A DNA stretch of 10,105 bases from Chloroflexota bacterium (GTDB lineage: Bacteria; Chloroflexota; Anaerolineae; B4-G1), in assembly GCA_003648125.1 (NCBI GenBank), contig QMOE01000039.1, positions 1 to 10,105 on the forward strand, in the 5' to 3' direction. Below are positions 1-7,139 of the stretch, one piece after another (the stretch's first letter is position 1; each line of letters begins with the position of its first letter). The translations under genes and the position numbers were made by a program. The notes below the pieces were generated by a model. It searched no databases. It saw nothing but the letters and a program-made list of their open reading frames with translations, and was not told where the DNA came from.

Positions 1-1737
1 CAGATGCTGGCCGAGTTAGTCGGACTGGCCCTCACTGATGAGGCCGAGCGCGGCTATTATATCCCGGTCAAGGCCCCGCCTGGCGACCCGCAGTTGGATC
101 AAGAGACGGTGCTCGAAGCGCTGGCTCCCCTGTTGAGCGATCCCGCGCGGCCCAAATACGGCCACAACATCAAGTACGATCTGACGGTGCTGGAACAGGC
201 CGGCGCGCGCGTGGCGGGACTGGCCTTTGATACGATGGTCGCCGAGTGGCTCATCAACCCCAGTTCCAGGAACCTGGGACTAAAGAACCTGGCCTGGGTG
301 CGGCTTGGTCAGCGCATGACGCCCATCAGCGACCTGATCGGCAAGGGCAAGAAACAGATCACGATGGATCGGGTCGCAGTTGCGCGGGCGGCCCCCTACG
401 CCTGCGCCGACGTGGACATGACGCACCGCCTGGTCGAGATTCTGAAGCCAGAGTTGAAGAAAAAGCATCTCTGGCCGCTCTTTACCGAGCTAGAGATGCC
501 TCTGATTCCGGTGCTGGCGGCGATGGAGGCGGCCGGCGTGCTGCTCGACACCTCCTACCTGGAGAAAATATCGGGGGAGCTGACCACCCGCCTGGGCGAG
601 TTGGAGGCTCAAATCTATAAAAAGGCGGGCCGCAACTTTAACATCAACTCTACCCAGCAACTCTCCGATGTTCTCTTCAAAACGCTGGGGCTGCCCAGCA
701 AGGGGCTGCGCCGCACCAAGTCCGGCCACTTTTCGACCGCGGCGGACGTGTTGGAGCGGCTGCGGGGGAAGCATCCCGTAATTGACCTCATCCTGGAGCA
801 CCGCACGCTCGCCAAGCTAAAATCAACCTACGTGGACGCACTGCCCCGGCTGGTCAATCCGCGCACCGGGCGGCTGCACACCTCCTACAAGCAGACCGGC
901 ACGACGACCGGGCGGTTGAGCAGCAGCAACCCCAACCTGCAAAACATCCCCATCCGCACGGAGCTTGGCCGGCGGGTGCGGCGGGCCTTTGTCGCCGCGC
1001 CGGGCTGGAAGCTGATCGGCGCCGACTATTCCCAGGTCGAACTGCGTGTGATGGCCCACATCTCTGGCGACGAGGGGCTGCTGGGCGCGTTCGCGCGCGG
1101 CGAGGACGTCCACGCCAGCACCGCCGCCGCCATTATGGGTGTCCCGCTGGCGGAGGTGACCTCCGATATGCGCCGCGTGGCCAAGGCGGTCAACTTTGGC
1201 CTCTCCTACGGCCAGACCGCCTATGGTCTCTCCAATACCACTGGCATGACGCAGGCCGAGGCGGAGGATTTTATCAAGACCTACTTTGAGCGTTTCCCCA
1301 GGGTGCGCGAGTACATTGATTCGACCAAGGCGCTCGCCACGCGCCAGGGGTACGTGGAGACTCTGTTGGGGCGGCGCTGTTACTTCCCGGAGCTACTGCC
1401 CGGAAGCAGCGCCTCTCACAACGTGCGTCAGTCGGTCGAACGGGCGGCCATCAATGCGCCAATCCAGGGCAGCGCCGCCGACATCATCAACATTGCCACC
1501 ATCCGCCTGCACCGGGCGCTCCAGGAGCGGGGGCTGCGGACGCGCATGATTTTGCAGGTACACGACGAGTTGGTCGTCGAAGCGCCGCAGGAGGAGGTGG
1601 AAGCGGTCGCGCCGTTGATGCGCGAGGTGATGGAGAGCGCTTTTGAGCTTCAAGCGCCCCTCAAGGCTGATTTGAAGGTGGGGCTGAATTGGGAGGAGAT
1701 GGAGGAATTCCCATGCCAAAATATGCCGCCGCAATAG
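1..1737 (+). CDS. polA: DNA polymerase I, C-terminal part (3'-5' exonuclease and polymerase domains), 5' end outside window
   Basis: Family A DNA polymerase used in Okazaki-fragment processing and repair. The frame is open from base 1, and the first visible residues align just after the exo I motif of E. coli Pol I, so roughly 365 N-terminal residues (the flap nuclease domain and exo I) lie off-window. Numbering from the ATG at 4, proofreading motifs II (NIKYD, D59) and III (YACAD, Y132 and D136) are intact, suggesting an active 3'-5' exonuclease. Polymerase motif A is DYSQVELR (D341). Motif B is [14 protein letters not shown] with R390, K394 and F398; Phe at this site normally goes with discrimination against dideoxynucleotides. 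Motif C is QVHDE (H520, D521, E522). The 3' end overlaps glpK by 25 bases. Identification is secure; only the missing N-terminus is uncertain. Confidence 0.97.
   Translation, partial: QMLAELVGLALTDEAERGYYIPVKAPPGDPQLDQETVLEALAPLLSDPARPKYGHNIKYDLTVLEQAGARVAGLAFDTMVAEWLINPSSRNLGLKNLAWVRLGQRMTPISDLIGKGKKQITMDRVAVARAAPYACADVDMTHRLVEILKPELKKKHLWPLFTELEMPLIPVLAAMEAAGVLLDTSYLEKISGELTTRLGELEAQIYKKAGRNFNINSTQQLSDVLFKTLGLPSKGLRRTKSGHFSTAADVLERLRGKHPVIDLILEHRTLAKLKSTYVDALPRLVNPRTGRLHTSYKQTGTTTGRLSSSNPNLQNIPIRTELGRRVRRAFVAAPGWKLIGADYSQVELRVMAHISGDEGLLGAFARGEDVHASTAAAIMGVPLAEVTSDMRRVAKAVNFGLSYGQTAYGLSNTTGMTQAEAEDFIKTYFERFPRVREYIDSTKALATRQGYVETLLGRRCYFPELLPGSSASHNVRQSVERAAINAPIQGSAADIINIATIRLHRALQERGLRTRMILQVHDELVVEAPQEEVEAVAPLMREVMESAFELQAPLKADLKVGLNWEEMEEFPCQNMPPQ
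1701..1705 (+). promoter_or_regulatory. Shine-Dalgarno site for glpK
   Basis: GGAGG lies 7 bases before the ATG at 1713, inside the last codons of polA. It favours the ATG at 1713 over the in-frame TTG at 1689, which would add eight residues not seen in the family. Confidence 0.7.
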
Positions 1738-3212
1738 ACCAGGGCACCACCGGCACCCGCTTTATGCTCTTTGACCAGGCGGGCCACATAGTCGCCTCCC
1801 AATACGAAGAACACACCCAAATCTACCCCCAGCCCGGCTGGGTCGAGCACGACGCCGGCGAGATTTGGGCCAAGACGCGGCGCGTCATCGGCGGCGCTCT
1901 GGCCGAGAGCGGCATCCAGCCGCAAGAGATCGCCGGCATCGGCGTCACCAACCAGCGCGAGACGACCATCGTCTGGGACCCCGCCACCGGCGAGCCGCTC
2001 TATCACGCGCTCGTCTGGCAGGATACGCGCACCCGCGAGATATGCCAACAACTCGTCGCTGATGGCCTGGAACCTACCTTCCGCCAAAAGACCGGCCTGC
2101 CCATCGCCACCTACTTTTCCGGCCCCAAATTAAAATGGATGCTAGATAACGTCCCCGGCCTGCGAGAGAAGGCGGAGGCGGGCCAAGCCATCTTTGGCAA
2201 CGTGGATACCTGGGTCATTTGGAACCTGACCGGCGCGCACATCACCGACGTGACCAACGCATCCCGCACCATGCTGATGAACCTGCGCGCGCTCGATTGG
2301 GATGACGAACTGCTGGGGATTCTCTCCATCCCGCGCCAGATGCTGCCCGCCATCCGCCCCTCCTCCGACCCCAACTTTTACGGCGCGACGCGGGCCGAGG
2401 GTCCCGTCGGCGGTGCGCTCCCCGTCTGTGGCGACCTGGGCGATCAGCAGGCGGCCCTCTTCGGCCAGACATGCTACTCGCCCGGCGAGGCCAAGAACAC
2501 CTACGGCACCGGCTGCTTTATGCTGCTCAACACCGGCCCCGAACCAGTTCCCTCGAAAAGCGGCCTGCTGACCACCGTCGCCTACGGCCTGCCATCGGGC
2601 GCGACCTACGCGCTGGAAGGCTCCATCGCCATCACCGGCGCGGCTGTCCAGTGGCTGCGCGATAACCTGGGCCTGATCCAGAACGCTGCCGAGACGGAAA
2701 CCATCGCCCAAAGCGTGGACGATGCCGGTGGCATTTACTTTGTCCCCGCTTTCTCCGGTCTCTTTGCCCCTTACTGGGATATGGACGCGCGCGGCGTCAT
2801 CGTCGGCCTCACCCGCTACGTCACCCGCGCCCACATCGTCCGTGCCACGCTGGAGGCGATCTGCTACCAGACGCGCGATGTGTTGGAGGCAATGCGGGCC
2901 GATTCAGGCATCAATCTGACCGCGCTCAAAGTAGATGGCGGCGCGACAGTCAACAACTTTTTGATGCAATTGCAAGCCGACGTTTTAGGCGTGCCGGTCG
3001 TGCGTCCGGTCGTCCACGAGACGACCGCCCTGGGAGCGGCCTACGCCGCCGGGCTGGCGACCGGGCTGTGGTCGGGGCTGGACGAGCTACGGGCCAATTG
3101 GAGCGTGGACCGGATATTCGAGCCGCAGTGGGACGAGGCCCGGCGTGAGGAGGCCTACGCCGGATGGAAAAAGGCGGTCGAGCGCAGCCGAGGCTGGATG
3201 AGCAATGACTAA
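1713..3212 (+). CDS. glpK: Glycerol kinase
   Basis: FGGY-family kinase (499 aa; E. coli GlpK is about 502) that phosphorylates glycerol to sn-glycerol 3-phosphate in the cytoplasm. The N-terminal phosphate-binding loop is DQGTT (D9-T13). Glycerol contacts R82, E83 (NQRETT) and Y134 line up with E. coli R83, E84 and Y135, and the catalytic base is D244 in [10 protein letters not shown] (E. coli D245). An FGGY signature is [12 protein letters not shown] (135-146), [12 protein letters not shown] follows D244, and [13 protein letters not shown] lies near the C-terminus. The ATG at 1713 gives the family start [13 protein letters not shown]. In an ungapped alignment the FBP-contact Arg236 of E. coli is Ala235, and no His is seen in the loop phosphorylated by HPr in Firmicutes, so these two controls are probably absent (inference). 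The gene overlaps polA by 25 bases and the next gene by 8. No glpF or glpD is visible nearby. Confidence 0.96.
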   Translation: MPKYAAAIDQGTTGTRFMLFDQAGHIVASQYEEHTQIYPQPGWVEHDAGEIWAKTRRVIGGALAESGIQPQEIAGIGVTNQRETTIVWDPATGEPLYHALVWQDTRTREICQQLVADGLEPTFRQKTGLPIATYFSGPKLKWMLDNVPGLREKAEAGQAIFGNVDTWVIWNLTGAHITDVTNASRTMLMNLRALDWDDELLGILSIPRQMLPAIRPSSDPNFYGATRAEGPVGGALPVCGDLGDQQAALFGQTCYSPGEAKNTYGTGCFMLLNTGPEPVPSKSGLLTTVAYGLPSGATYALEGSIAITGAAVQWLRDNLGLIQNAAETETIAQSVDDAGGIYFVPAFSGLFAPYWDMDARGVIVGLTRYVTRAHIVRATLEAICYQTRDVLEAMRADSGINLTALKVDGGATVNNFLMQLQADVLGVPVVRPVVHETTALGAAYAAGLATGLWSGLDELRANWSVDRIFEPQWDEARREEAYAGWKKAVERSRGWMSND

Positions 3213-3245
3213 TGACCAATCCCCAATGACCAAGTCCCAACGCCC
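3204..3245 (+). repeat. Degenerate heptanucleotide tandem repeat at a gene junction
   Basis: Six consecutive 7-base units begin with AA: AATGACT (3204), AATGACC (3211), AATCCCC (3218), AATGACC (3225), AAGTCCC (3232) and AACGCCC (3239). The first unit plus the next AA supplies the last codons and TAA stop of glpK; units 1 and 4 supply the two candidate ATG starts (3205 and 3226) of the next gene. The pattern recalls the short tandemly repeated heptanucleotide sequences known from cyanobacterial genomes. The units decay towards the 3' end. Confidence 0.65.
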
Positions 3246-3486
3246 CTACTTTTTCTGGGACTATGACATCACCGAGGAGGAGGTGCGCGAGATTCTGCGT
3301 GGCGACGATGAACCGCGCAAGCTGTGGGTGATGAGCCGCATTCTGGAGCGCGCCCATTTCGACGATATCTGGCGCTACATCACTCCATCCGACCTGCGGG
3401 GACATTTCGAGCAACTGCGACTCCGCCCGCAGGTTCGGGAGGTTTGGGAGCACGCGATCGAGGTGTGGAACCGTGACGAACGTTAG
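3205..3486 (+). CDS. Small protein upstream of AbiEii-like nucleotidyltransferase (DUF6922-like; candidate antitoxin)
   Basis: A 93-residue soluble, charged protein that I cannot name with certainty. After a repeat-derived leader (residues 1-11) comes PYFFWDYDI, then a mostly helical stretch with [15 protein letters not shown] and a C-terminal [13 protein letters not shown]. The FWD-D opening followed by two helices resembles the DUF6922 family, often found beside nucleotidyltransferases; this match is from memory and is moderate. No signal peptide or membrane segment is seen. The ATG at 3205 overlaps the glpK stop by 8 bases and has only a weak GAGG 11 bases upstream, so translation is probably coupled to glpK. 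An in-frame ATG at 3226 is an equally possible start, giving 86 residues. The 3' end overlaps the next gene by 14 bases. An antitoxin role is inferred from position alone; no AbiEi-type winged helix is recognisable. Confidence 0.75.
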   Translation: MTNDQSPMTKSQRPYFFWDYDITEEEVREILRGDDEPRKLWVMSRILERAHFDDIWRYITPSDLRGHFEQLRLRPQVREVWEHAIEVWNRDER

Positions 3487-4144
3487 CGATGTACTGACCC
3501 CGTTGCAGCGCCGCTTTTTGCGGGCCTTCTTTGCCGGCGATGTGGGATCGCGTTTTTTCCTGACCGGCGGCACGGCCCTGTCGGCGTTCTATCTCCACCA
3601 CCGGCTCAGTGGAGACATTGACCTCTTTACTACCGACGATGATGCGCTGCCGCTAATCAGGCGCGAGATGCCTTTGATTGCAAATAGCCTGGACTGCCAG
3701 GTACGCAGTGGCGCCACTACCCCCCATTTTCAGATGTTCTTTTTAGAATCGCGCTCCGAGCCGACCTTGAAAATTGATCTGGTGCGCGATGCAGATATCC
3801 AGTTTGGCGTGCGTCAAGAGATTGAAGGCATCATCCTGGACGCGGAAGAAAACATTGCAGTCAACAAGATTCTGAGCCTCTTTGGACGCGCGGAGAGCAA
3901 GGATTTTGTAGACCTGTACTTTCTCCTGCGAACTGGATATGACTTTGAACGACTGGTGGCGTTAGCCAAGCAAAAAGACGCTGGCCTGACCGAGTTCTGG
4001 CTGGCCGGGATGATGCGTGAGGTTGCGAAACTAGAGGACCTGCCCATAATGCTGAAACCATTGACTCTGGAAGAGCTACGAGCGTTCTTCCTTAAACTGG
4101 CCGACCGCGAATTCCGCGACGTAAGACCCTCGAATTGGGGATAA
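3473..4144 (+). CDS. AbiEii/AbiGii-type nucleotidyltransferase (putative toxin)
   Basis: A 223-residue member of the DUF1814/AbiEii nucleotidyltransferase family (DNA polymerase beta-like fold). Family toxins transfer nucleotides, and some act on tRNA ends. Motif I is LTGGTAL (30-36) followed by HHRLSGDIDLF with D48 and D50 as the metal-binding pair. A third acidic residue is likely D102 in LKIDLVRD. The later family motifs appear as ENIAVNKI with K132 and as KDFVDLY (143-149) with D144 and D147. All core residues look intact, so the enzyme is probably active. The start is GTG at 3473, with GAGGTG (3460-3465) 7 bases upstream, inside the preceding gene. GC falls here: 28 of 60 bases at 3901-3960 against 45 of 60 at 2401-2460 in glpK, consistent with acquisition by transfer. 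The partner is the small upstream gene rather than AbiEi, so the exact system type is uncertain. Confidence 0.88.
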   Translation: MTNVSDVLTPLQRRFLRAFFAGDVGSRFFLTGGTALSAFYLHHRLSGDIDLFTTDDDALPLIRREMPLIANSLDCQVRSGATTPHFQMFFLESRSEPTLKIDLVRDADIQFGVRQEIEGIILDAEENIAVNKILSLFGRAESKDFVDLYFLLRTGYDFERLVALAKQKDAGLTEFWLAGMMREVAKLEDLPIMLKPLTLEELRAFFLKLADREFRDVRPSNWG

Positions 4145-4154
4145 AAGGTCACTG

Positions 4155-4172
4155 GCGCCGAGTATCCGGCGC
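4155..4172 (+). promoter_or_regulatory. Small GC-rich hairpin before the amidase ribosome binding site
   Basis: GCGCCG (4155-4160) pairs perfectly with CGGCGC (4167-4172) around a six-base loop, ending five bases before the Shine-Dalgarno core. There is no T-tract, so it is not a standard terminator. It could affect translation of the amidase or mRNA stability, but may be incidental. Confidence 0.3.
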
Positions 4173-4177
4173 ACAGA

Positions 4178-4183
4178 AGGAGG
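4178..4183 (+). promoter_or_regulatory. Strong Shine-Dalgarno site for the amidase
   Basis: AGGAGG lies 7 bases before the ATG at 4191. It is the best ribosome binding site in the window and fixes the amidase start. Confidence 0.75.
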
Positions 4184-4190
4184 TATCGAA

Positions 4191-5897
4191 ATGACCAACC
4201 CAACAACCCAAGAAGTAGAATACGACCTCAAATCAGTCAAATTGCCATACCTGGCGGGACTGCCGCTGCGCCTGTTCGTGGCGCTGCTCGAAAGCCCGCT
4301 GCGCGGCTTGCTGATTCCCTCCCTGCTCAAGAGCGCCGGGATCTCCCGGCTGCGGGAGCAACGGATTGACGAACCGCCTGTCATGTACCCGCTGCGCATC
4401 ACAGGCGAGCCAGTCTCCCAGGCGGGGGGCGTGCCGCAGGCCGAGTGGCCCGGCCCGCGCGACCTGCCCGGCCCCGGCTTTCACTTTGCCACCGCCCACG
4501 ACTATGCCAGGGCCTATCGGGAGGGGACAGCCACCCCGGATAAAGTGGCGCGCAAGGTATTGGAAGCGATTGAGGTCAGCAACAGCGCCGACCCGCCCCT
4601 CCGCGCCATCATCGCCGTAGAACGCGAGGACGTGCTAAAGCAGGCCGCCGCATCCACGCAGCGCATCCAAGAGGGACGCGCGTTGAGCCTCTTTGACGGC
4701 GTGCCGGTGGCGGTCAAGGATGAGTTGGACATGACGCCGTACCCCACCACAGTTGGCACTGCCTTCCTGGGCAAGTCCCCGGCGGCCGAGGATTCGACCG
4801 TGGTAGCCCGTATGCGGGCGGCGGGCGCGCTCTTGATCGGCAAGGCCAACATGCACGAGATCGGCATCGGCGTGACCGGGCTGAATCCTCATCACGGGAC
4901 GGCCCGTAACCCCTACAACCCCGCTCACTATACCGGCGGCAGCTCGAGCGGGCCGGGCGCAGCGGTGGCCTCGGGACTGTGCCCGGTCGCTATCGGCGCG
5001 GACGGCGGCGGCTCGATCCGCATCCCGTCGTCGTTCTGCGGGCTGGTGGGGCTGAAGCCCACCTTTGGCCGGGTGAGCGAGTTTGGCGCCGCGCCGCTGT
5101 GTTGGAGCGTCGCTCACCTGGGGCCGCTGGCGGCCACCGCCACCGACGCCGCCCTGGCCTTTGGCCTGCTGGCCGGCCCCGATCCTAGAGATCATCACTC
5201 GCTGTACCAGCCTCCGCCCACGCTGGCGGGCTGGGATAATCTGGACTTGAGCGACCTGACGCTGGGTGTCTACTGGCCCTGGTTCCGCCACGCCGCCACC
5301 AGCGTGGTCTCGGCCTGCGAATCGCTGCTCAAAGAGTTGGAGCGCGCCGGGGCGCAAGTGCGCGAGATCGTGATCCCCAATCTCGAAAACGCGCGGGTGG
5401 CGCACACGCTCACGATTGCCGGAGAGATGGCCCAGGCGATGGGTCGTTACTATGACGACCATCACCGCGAGCACGGCCTGGACGTGCGCATCAATCTGGC
5501 GATGGCGCGCGAGTTCACCACCCGCGATTATATCCAGGCGCAGCGGGTGCGCGCCCAGTTGATGAACAGCTTTGACCGCGCTCTCGAACAAGTAGACGCC
5601 ATCGTCACCCCGACCACCGGGCTGACCGCTCCCGTCATTCCCCAGGCCGCCCTGCCGGATGGCGAATCTGATTTGACCACGCTGGTAGAGATCATGCGTT
5701 TCACGACGCAGGCCAACTTTACCGGATTGCCGGCCATCTCCTTCCCGGCGGGCTACGACGAGGCCGGACTGCCCATCGGCATGCAGGCCATTGGGCGCGC
5801 CTGGCAAGAGAGCACCCTGCTGCGCCTGGCGCTGACCGCCGAGCAGACAGTGGAACGGCGAGCGCCGCAGGTGCATTACGATCTGCTGGCGGAGTAG
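4191..5897 (+). CDS. Amidase-signature hydrolase resembling plant fatty acid amide hydrolase (FAAH)
   Basis: A 568-residue amidase-signature serine hydrolase. The Ser-cisSer-Lys triad is K176 (VAVKDE), S251 (TGGSSSGPG) and S275 (DGGGSIRIPS). The spacings of 75 and 24 residues equal those of rat FAAH (K142, S217, S241). It resembles Arabidopsis FAAH beyond the catalytic core: the N-terminal region LPYLAGLPLRLFVALLESP (18-36), the DYARAYR segment near 104, NMHEIGIGVTGLNPHHGTARNP, and the C-terminal DAIVTPTTGLTAPVIP and GLPIGMQAIGRAW. The N-terminal stretch 18-49 is amphipathic to hydrophobic and could dip into the membrane. No cleavable signal peptide is evident. The likely reaction is hydrolysis of N-acyl amides such as N-acylethanolamines to fatty acid and amine. 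It lies 46 bases after the nucleotidyltransferase and upstream of a patatin. The substrate is inferred; generic amidase activity is the safe reading. Confidence 0.92.
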   Translation: MTNPTTQEVEYDLKSVKLPYLAGLPLRLFVALLESPLRGLLIPSLLKSAGISRLREQRIDEPPVMYPLRITGEPVSQAGGVPQAEWPGPRDLPGPGFHFATAHDYARAYREGTATPDKVARKVLEAIEVSNSADPPLRAIIAVEREDVLKQAAASTQRIQEGRALSLFDGVPVAVKDELDMTPYPTTVGTAFLGKSPAAEDSTVVARMRAAGALLIGKANMHEIGIGVTGLNPHHGTARNPYNPAHYTGGSSSGPGAAVASGLCPVAIGADGGGSIRIPSSFCGLVGLKPTFGRVSEFGAAPLCWSVAHLGPLAATATDAALAFGLLAGPDPRDHHSLYQPPPTLAGWDNLDLSDLTLGVYWPWFRHAATSVVSACESLLKELERAGAQVREIVIPNLENARVAHTLTIAGEMAQAMGRYYDDHHREHGLDVRINLAMAREFTTRDYIQAQRVRAQLMNSFDRALEQVDAIVTPTTGLTAPVIPQAALPDGESDLTTLVEIMRFTTQANFTGLPAISFPAGYDEAGLPIGMQAIGRAWQESTLLRLALTAEQTVERRAPQVHYDLLAE

Positions 5898-5898
5898 G

Positions 5899-5922
5899 CG
5901 CGGTTTCCAGCCGCGTTTCTTT
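5899..5922 (+). terminator. Possible weak intrinsic terminator after the amidase
   Basis: CGCGG (5899-5903) pairs with CCGCG (5911-5915) around a seven-base loop and is followed by TTTCTTT. It begins two bases after the amidase stop. The stem is short and the T-run is broken, so termination would be partial at best. Confidence 0.35.
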
Positions 5923-5929
5923 ACTTCTC

Positions 5930-5958
5930 AGGTGCCCGGCAAAAAGTGCCGGGCACCT
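5930..5958. repeat. Perfect 12-bp palindromic hairpin upstream of the patatin gene
   Basis: The arm AGGTGCCCGGCA (5930-5941) is the exact reverse complement of 5947-5958, with loop AAAAG. Neither strand has a T-tract after it, so it is not a classic terminator. The same 15-base sequence AGGTGCCCGGCACTT (here on the - strand, 5958-5944) recurs at 7065-7079, after the patatin gene. It behaves like a short dispersed palindromic element of REP type. Confidence 0.75.
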
Positions 5959-5977
5959 AAAACCTGTGTAACTGATT

Positions 5978-5983
5978 GAGGAG
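5978..5983 (+). promoter_or_regulatory. Shine-Dalgarno site for the patatin gene
   Basis: GAGGAG lies 7 bases before the ATG at 5991. It rules out the in-frame TTG at 5976, which overlaps this site, as the likely start. Confidence 0.65.
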
Positions 5984-5990
5984 ACAGTCA

Positions 5991-7025
5991 ATGACCCATT
6001 CAAACACCCCCAGAGCTTTGGTGCTCTCCGGCGGCGGCGGGCGCGGAGCCTACCACGTGGGCGTGCTCCGCTTTCTTGAGGAGCACGAATGGGTTCCCGA
6101 CATCGTCGTCGGCACGTCCATCGGGGCCGTGAACGGGGCCGCCATCGCCTCGGGCCATACGTCTCACTCGCTGTGGGCGCTGTGGCGGCGGCTGACGACC
6201 GACGACGTGCAAAAGCGCGCCTGGGACCTGTTCTCGCTGGACGAGTGGGATCATCTGCTGGATACGGCCCCGCTGCGCAAGACGCTGGTCGAGGAGGGTT
6301 GGATAGACCTGGCACGCATCAACGCGCCGGTCCCGGACAAGAGCCTGCGCGTCACTGTCGTCGAGATGGAGACAGGCCGGCTGCGCGTCTTTGGCAACAG
6401 CCCCGATCCCGCGTCCTCTAGCCGCTGCGAGCGCGTCGAGATCACGCTGGATCACATCCTCGCCAGTTGCAGCATCCCGCTGATCTATCCGCCTACAAAG
6501 ATTGATGATGTATCTTTCTGGGACGGCGGCACCGTCGCCAACACGCCGCTCGGTCCGGCCATTGACGCCGGCGCCGAGGACATTGTGGTGGTGCTGATGA
6601 CTCCCTGGGAGAGTGAGGAGGATCGCCCCCGCTATGCGCCCGTCGGTGGCGTGAGCGGGCTGCTGGCGGCTGCCCAGGCCGCCTTCGAGTGGGCGCTGCT
6701 GGCCTCGTTCCAGGCTGATCTAAAGCTCTTTCACCGCACCAATCAGGTAGTGCGGCTGACCCTGGAGAACGCCCGCCTCAAGGCGGAGAACGAGACATTG
6801 AGAGCACAATTAAAGGGGCAATCTTTGATCACCCCGCAGATTGGGCTATCTGACCTGGGTCACCAGGAAATTGAGCCACCCGTCATCGTTTCACCCCAGC
6901 AGCCCATACCCCTGGCAGAGATTATCCGCTACAACCCGGATAACCATGAGCGGCTGTACCAGATGGGTTACGATGATGCCAAAGCGGCGTGGGTGCAGGC
7001 GGGGAGGCCGGTAGAGGGGCAATGA
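5991..7025 (+). CDS. Patatin-like phospholipase with C-terminal coiled-coil tail
   Basis: A 344-residue patatin-family serine acyl hydrolase, expected to cleave acyl chains from phospholipids or related lipids. The glycine-rich oxyanion loop is GGGGRG (G14-G19), the nucleophile elbow is GTSIG with S43, and the second member of the Ser-Asp dyad is D178 in the DGG motif, so catalysis looks intact. The stretch SCSIPLIYPP just before D178 is typical of bacterial patatins. After the catalytic domain, residues 254-275 carry leucines at 256, 263, 270 and 274 and asparagines at 260 and 267 in heptad spacing, a short coiled coil suited to oligomerisation. The last ~70 residues are a Pro-rich linker and a small basic segment that I do not recognise. 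No signal peptide is seen, so it is probably cytoplasmic. It follows the FAAH-like gene by 93 bases, and copies of one palindromic repeat flank it. Confidence 0.93.
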   Translation: MTHSNTPRALVLSGGGGRGAYHVGVLRFLEEHEWVPDIVVGTSIGAVNGAAIASGHTSHSLWALWRRLTTDDVQKRAWDLFSLDEWDHLLDTAPLRKTLVEEGWIDLARINAPVPDKSLRVTVVEMETGRLRVFGNSPDPASSSRCERVEITLDHILASCSIPLIYPPTKIDDVSFWDGGTVANTPLGPAIDAGAEDIVVVLMTPWESEEDRPRYAPVGGVSGLLAAAQAAFEWALLASFQADLKLFHRTNQVVRLTLENARLKAENETLRAQLKGQSLITPQIGLSDLGHQEIEPPVIVSPQQPIPLAEIIRYNPDNHERLYQMGYDDAKAAWVQAGRPVEGQ

Positions 7026-7063
7026 TTCCGTCAATCTGCCGCTGCGTAGATGGTGGTAACTGC

Positions 7064-7094
7064 TAGGTGCCCGGCACTTGCAGAAAGTGACCTA
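7064..7094. repeat. Second copy of the palindromic element, with an imperfect hairpin
   Basis: AGGTGCCCGGCACTT (7065-7079) repeats the sequence of the hairpin at 5930-5958. Here the opposite arm is AAAGTGACCTA (7084-7094): TAGGT pairs with ACCTA and CACTT with AAGTG, leaving GCCCGG unpaired on one side, as if the partner arm lost six bases. It sits in the 114-base gap between the convergent patatin and rsmG genes. No good T-run terminator was found in that gap for either gene. Confidence 0.55.
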
Positions 7095-7139
7095 CGTTGA
7101 CTCTTGGGCCATCCGCGATTAGGGCGGTTTTGCCAACCA

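Noticed and set aside
2142..2834. A 230-residue open frame on the - strand inside glpK
   Set aside because: It is fully antisense to catalytic glpK sequence and shows no domain or ribosome binding site.
4635..5876. A 413-residue open frame on the - strand opposite the amidase
   Set aside because: It is antisense to a strongly conserved amidase, has Arg/Gly/His-rich composition typical of GC-rich shadow frames, and no recognisable motif.
5930..5958. Rho-independent terminator
   Set aside because: The 12-bp stem is strong but followed by AAAACC on the + strand and GAGAAG on the - strand, so there is no T-tract either way.
5976..5990. TTG start at 5976 for the patatin gene
   Set aside because: It overlaps the GAGGAG ribosome binding site, which is correctly spaced for the ATG at 5991.
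7026..7139. Terminator or small RNA between the convergent patatin and rsmG genes
   Set aside because: Apart from the repeat at 7064-7094, I found no stable stem followed by a T-run on either strand and no promoter-like pair.
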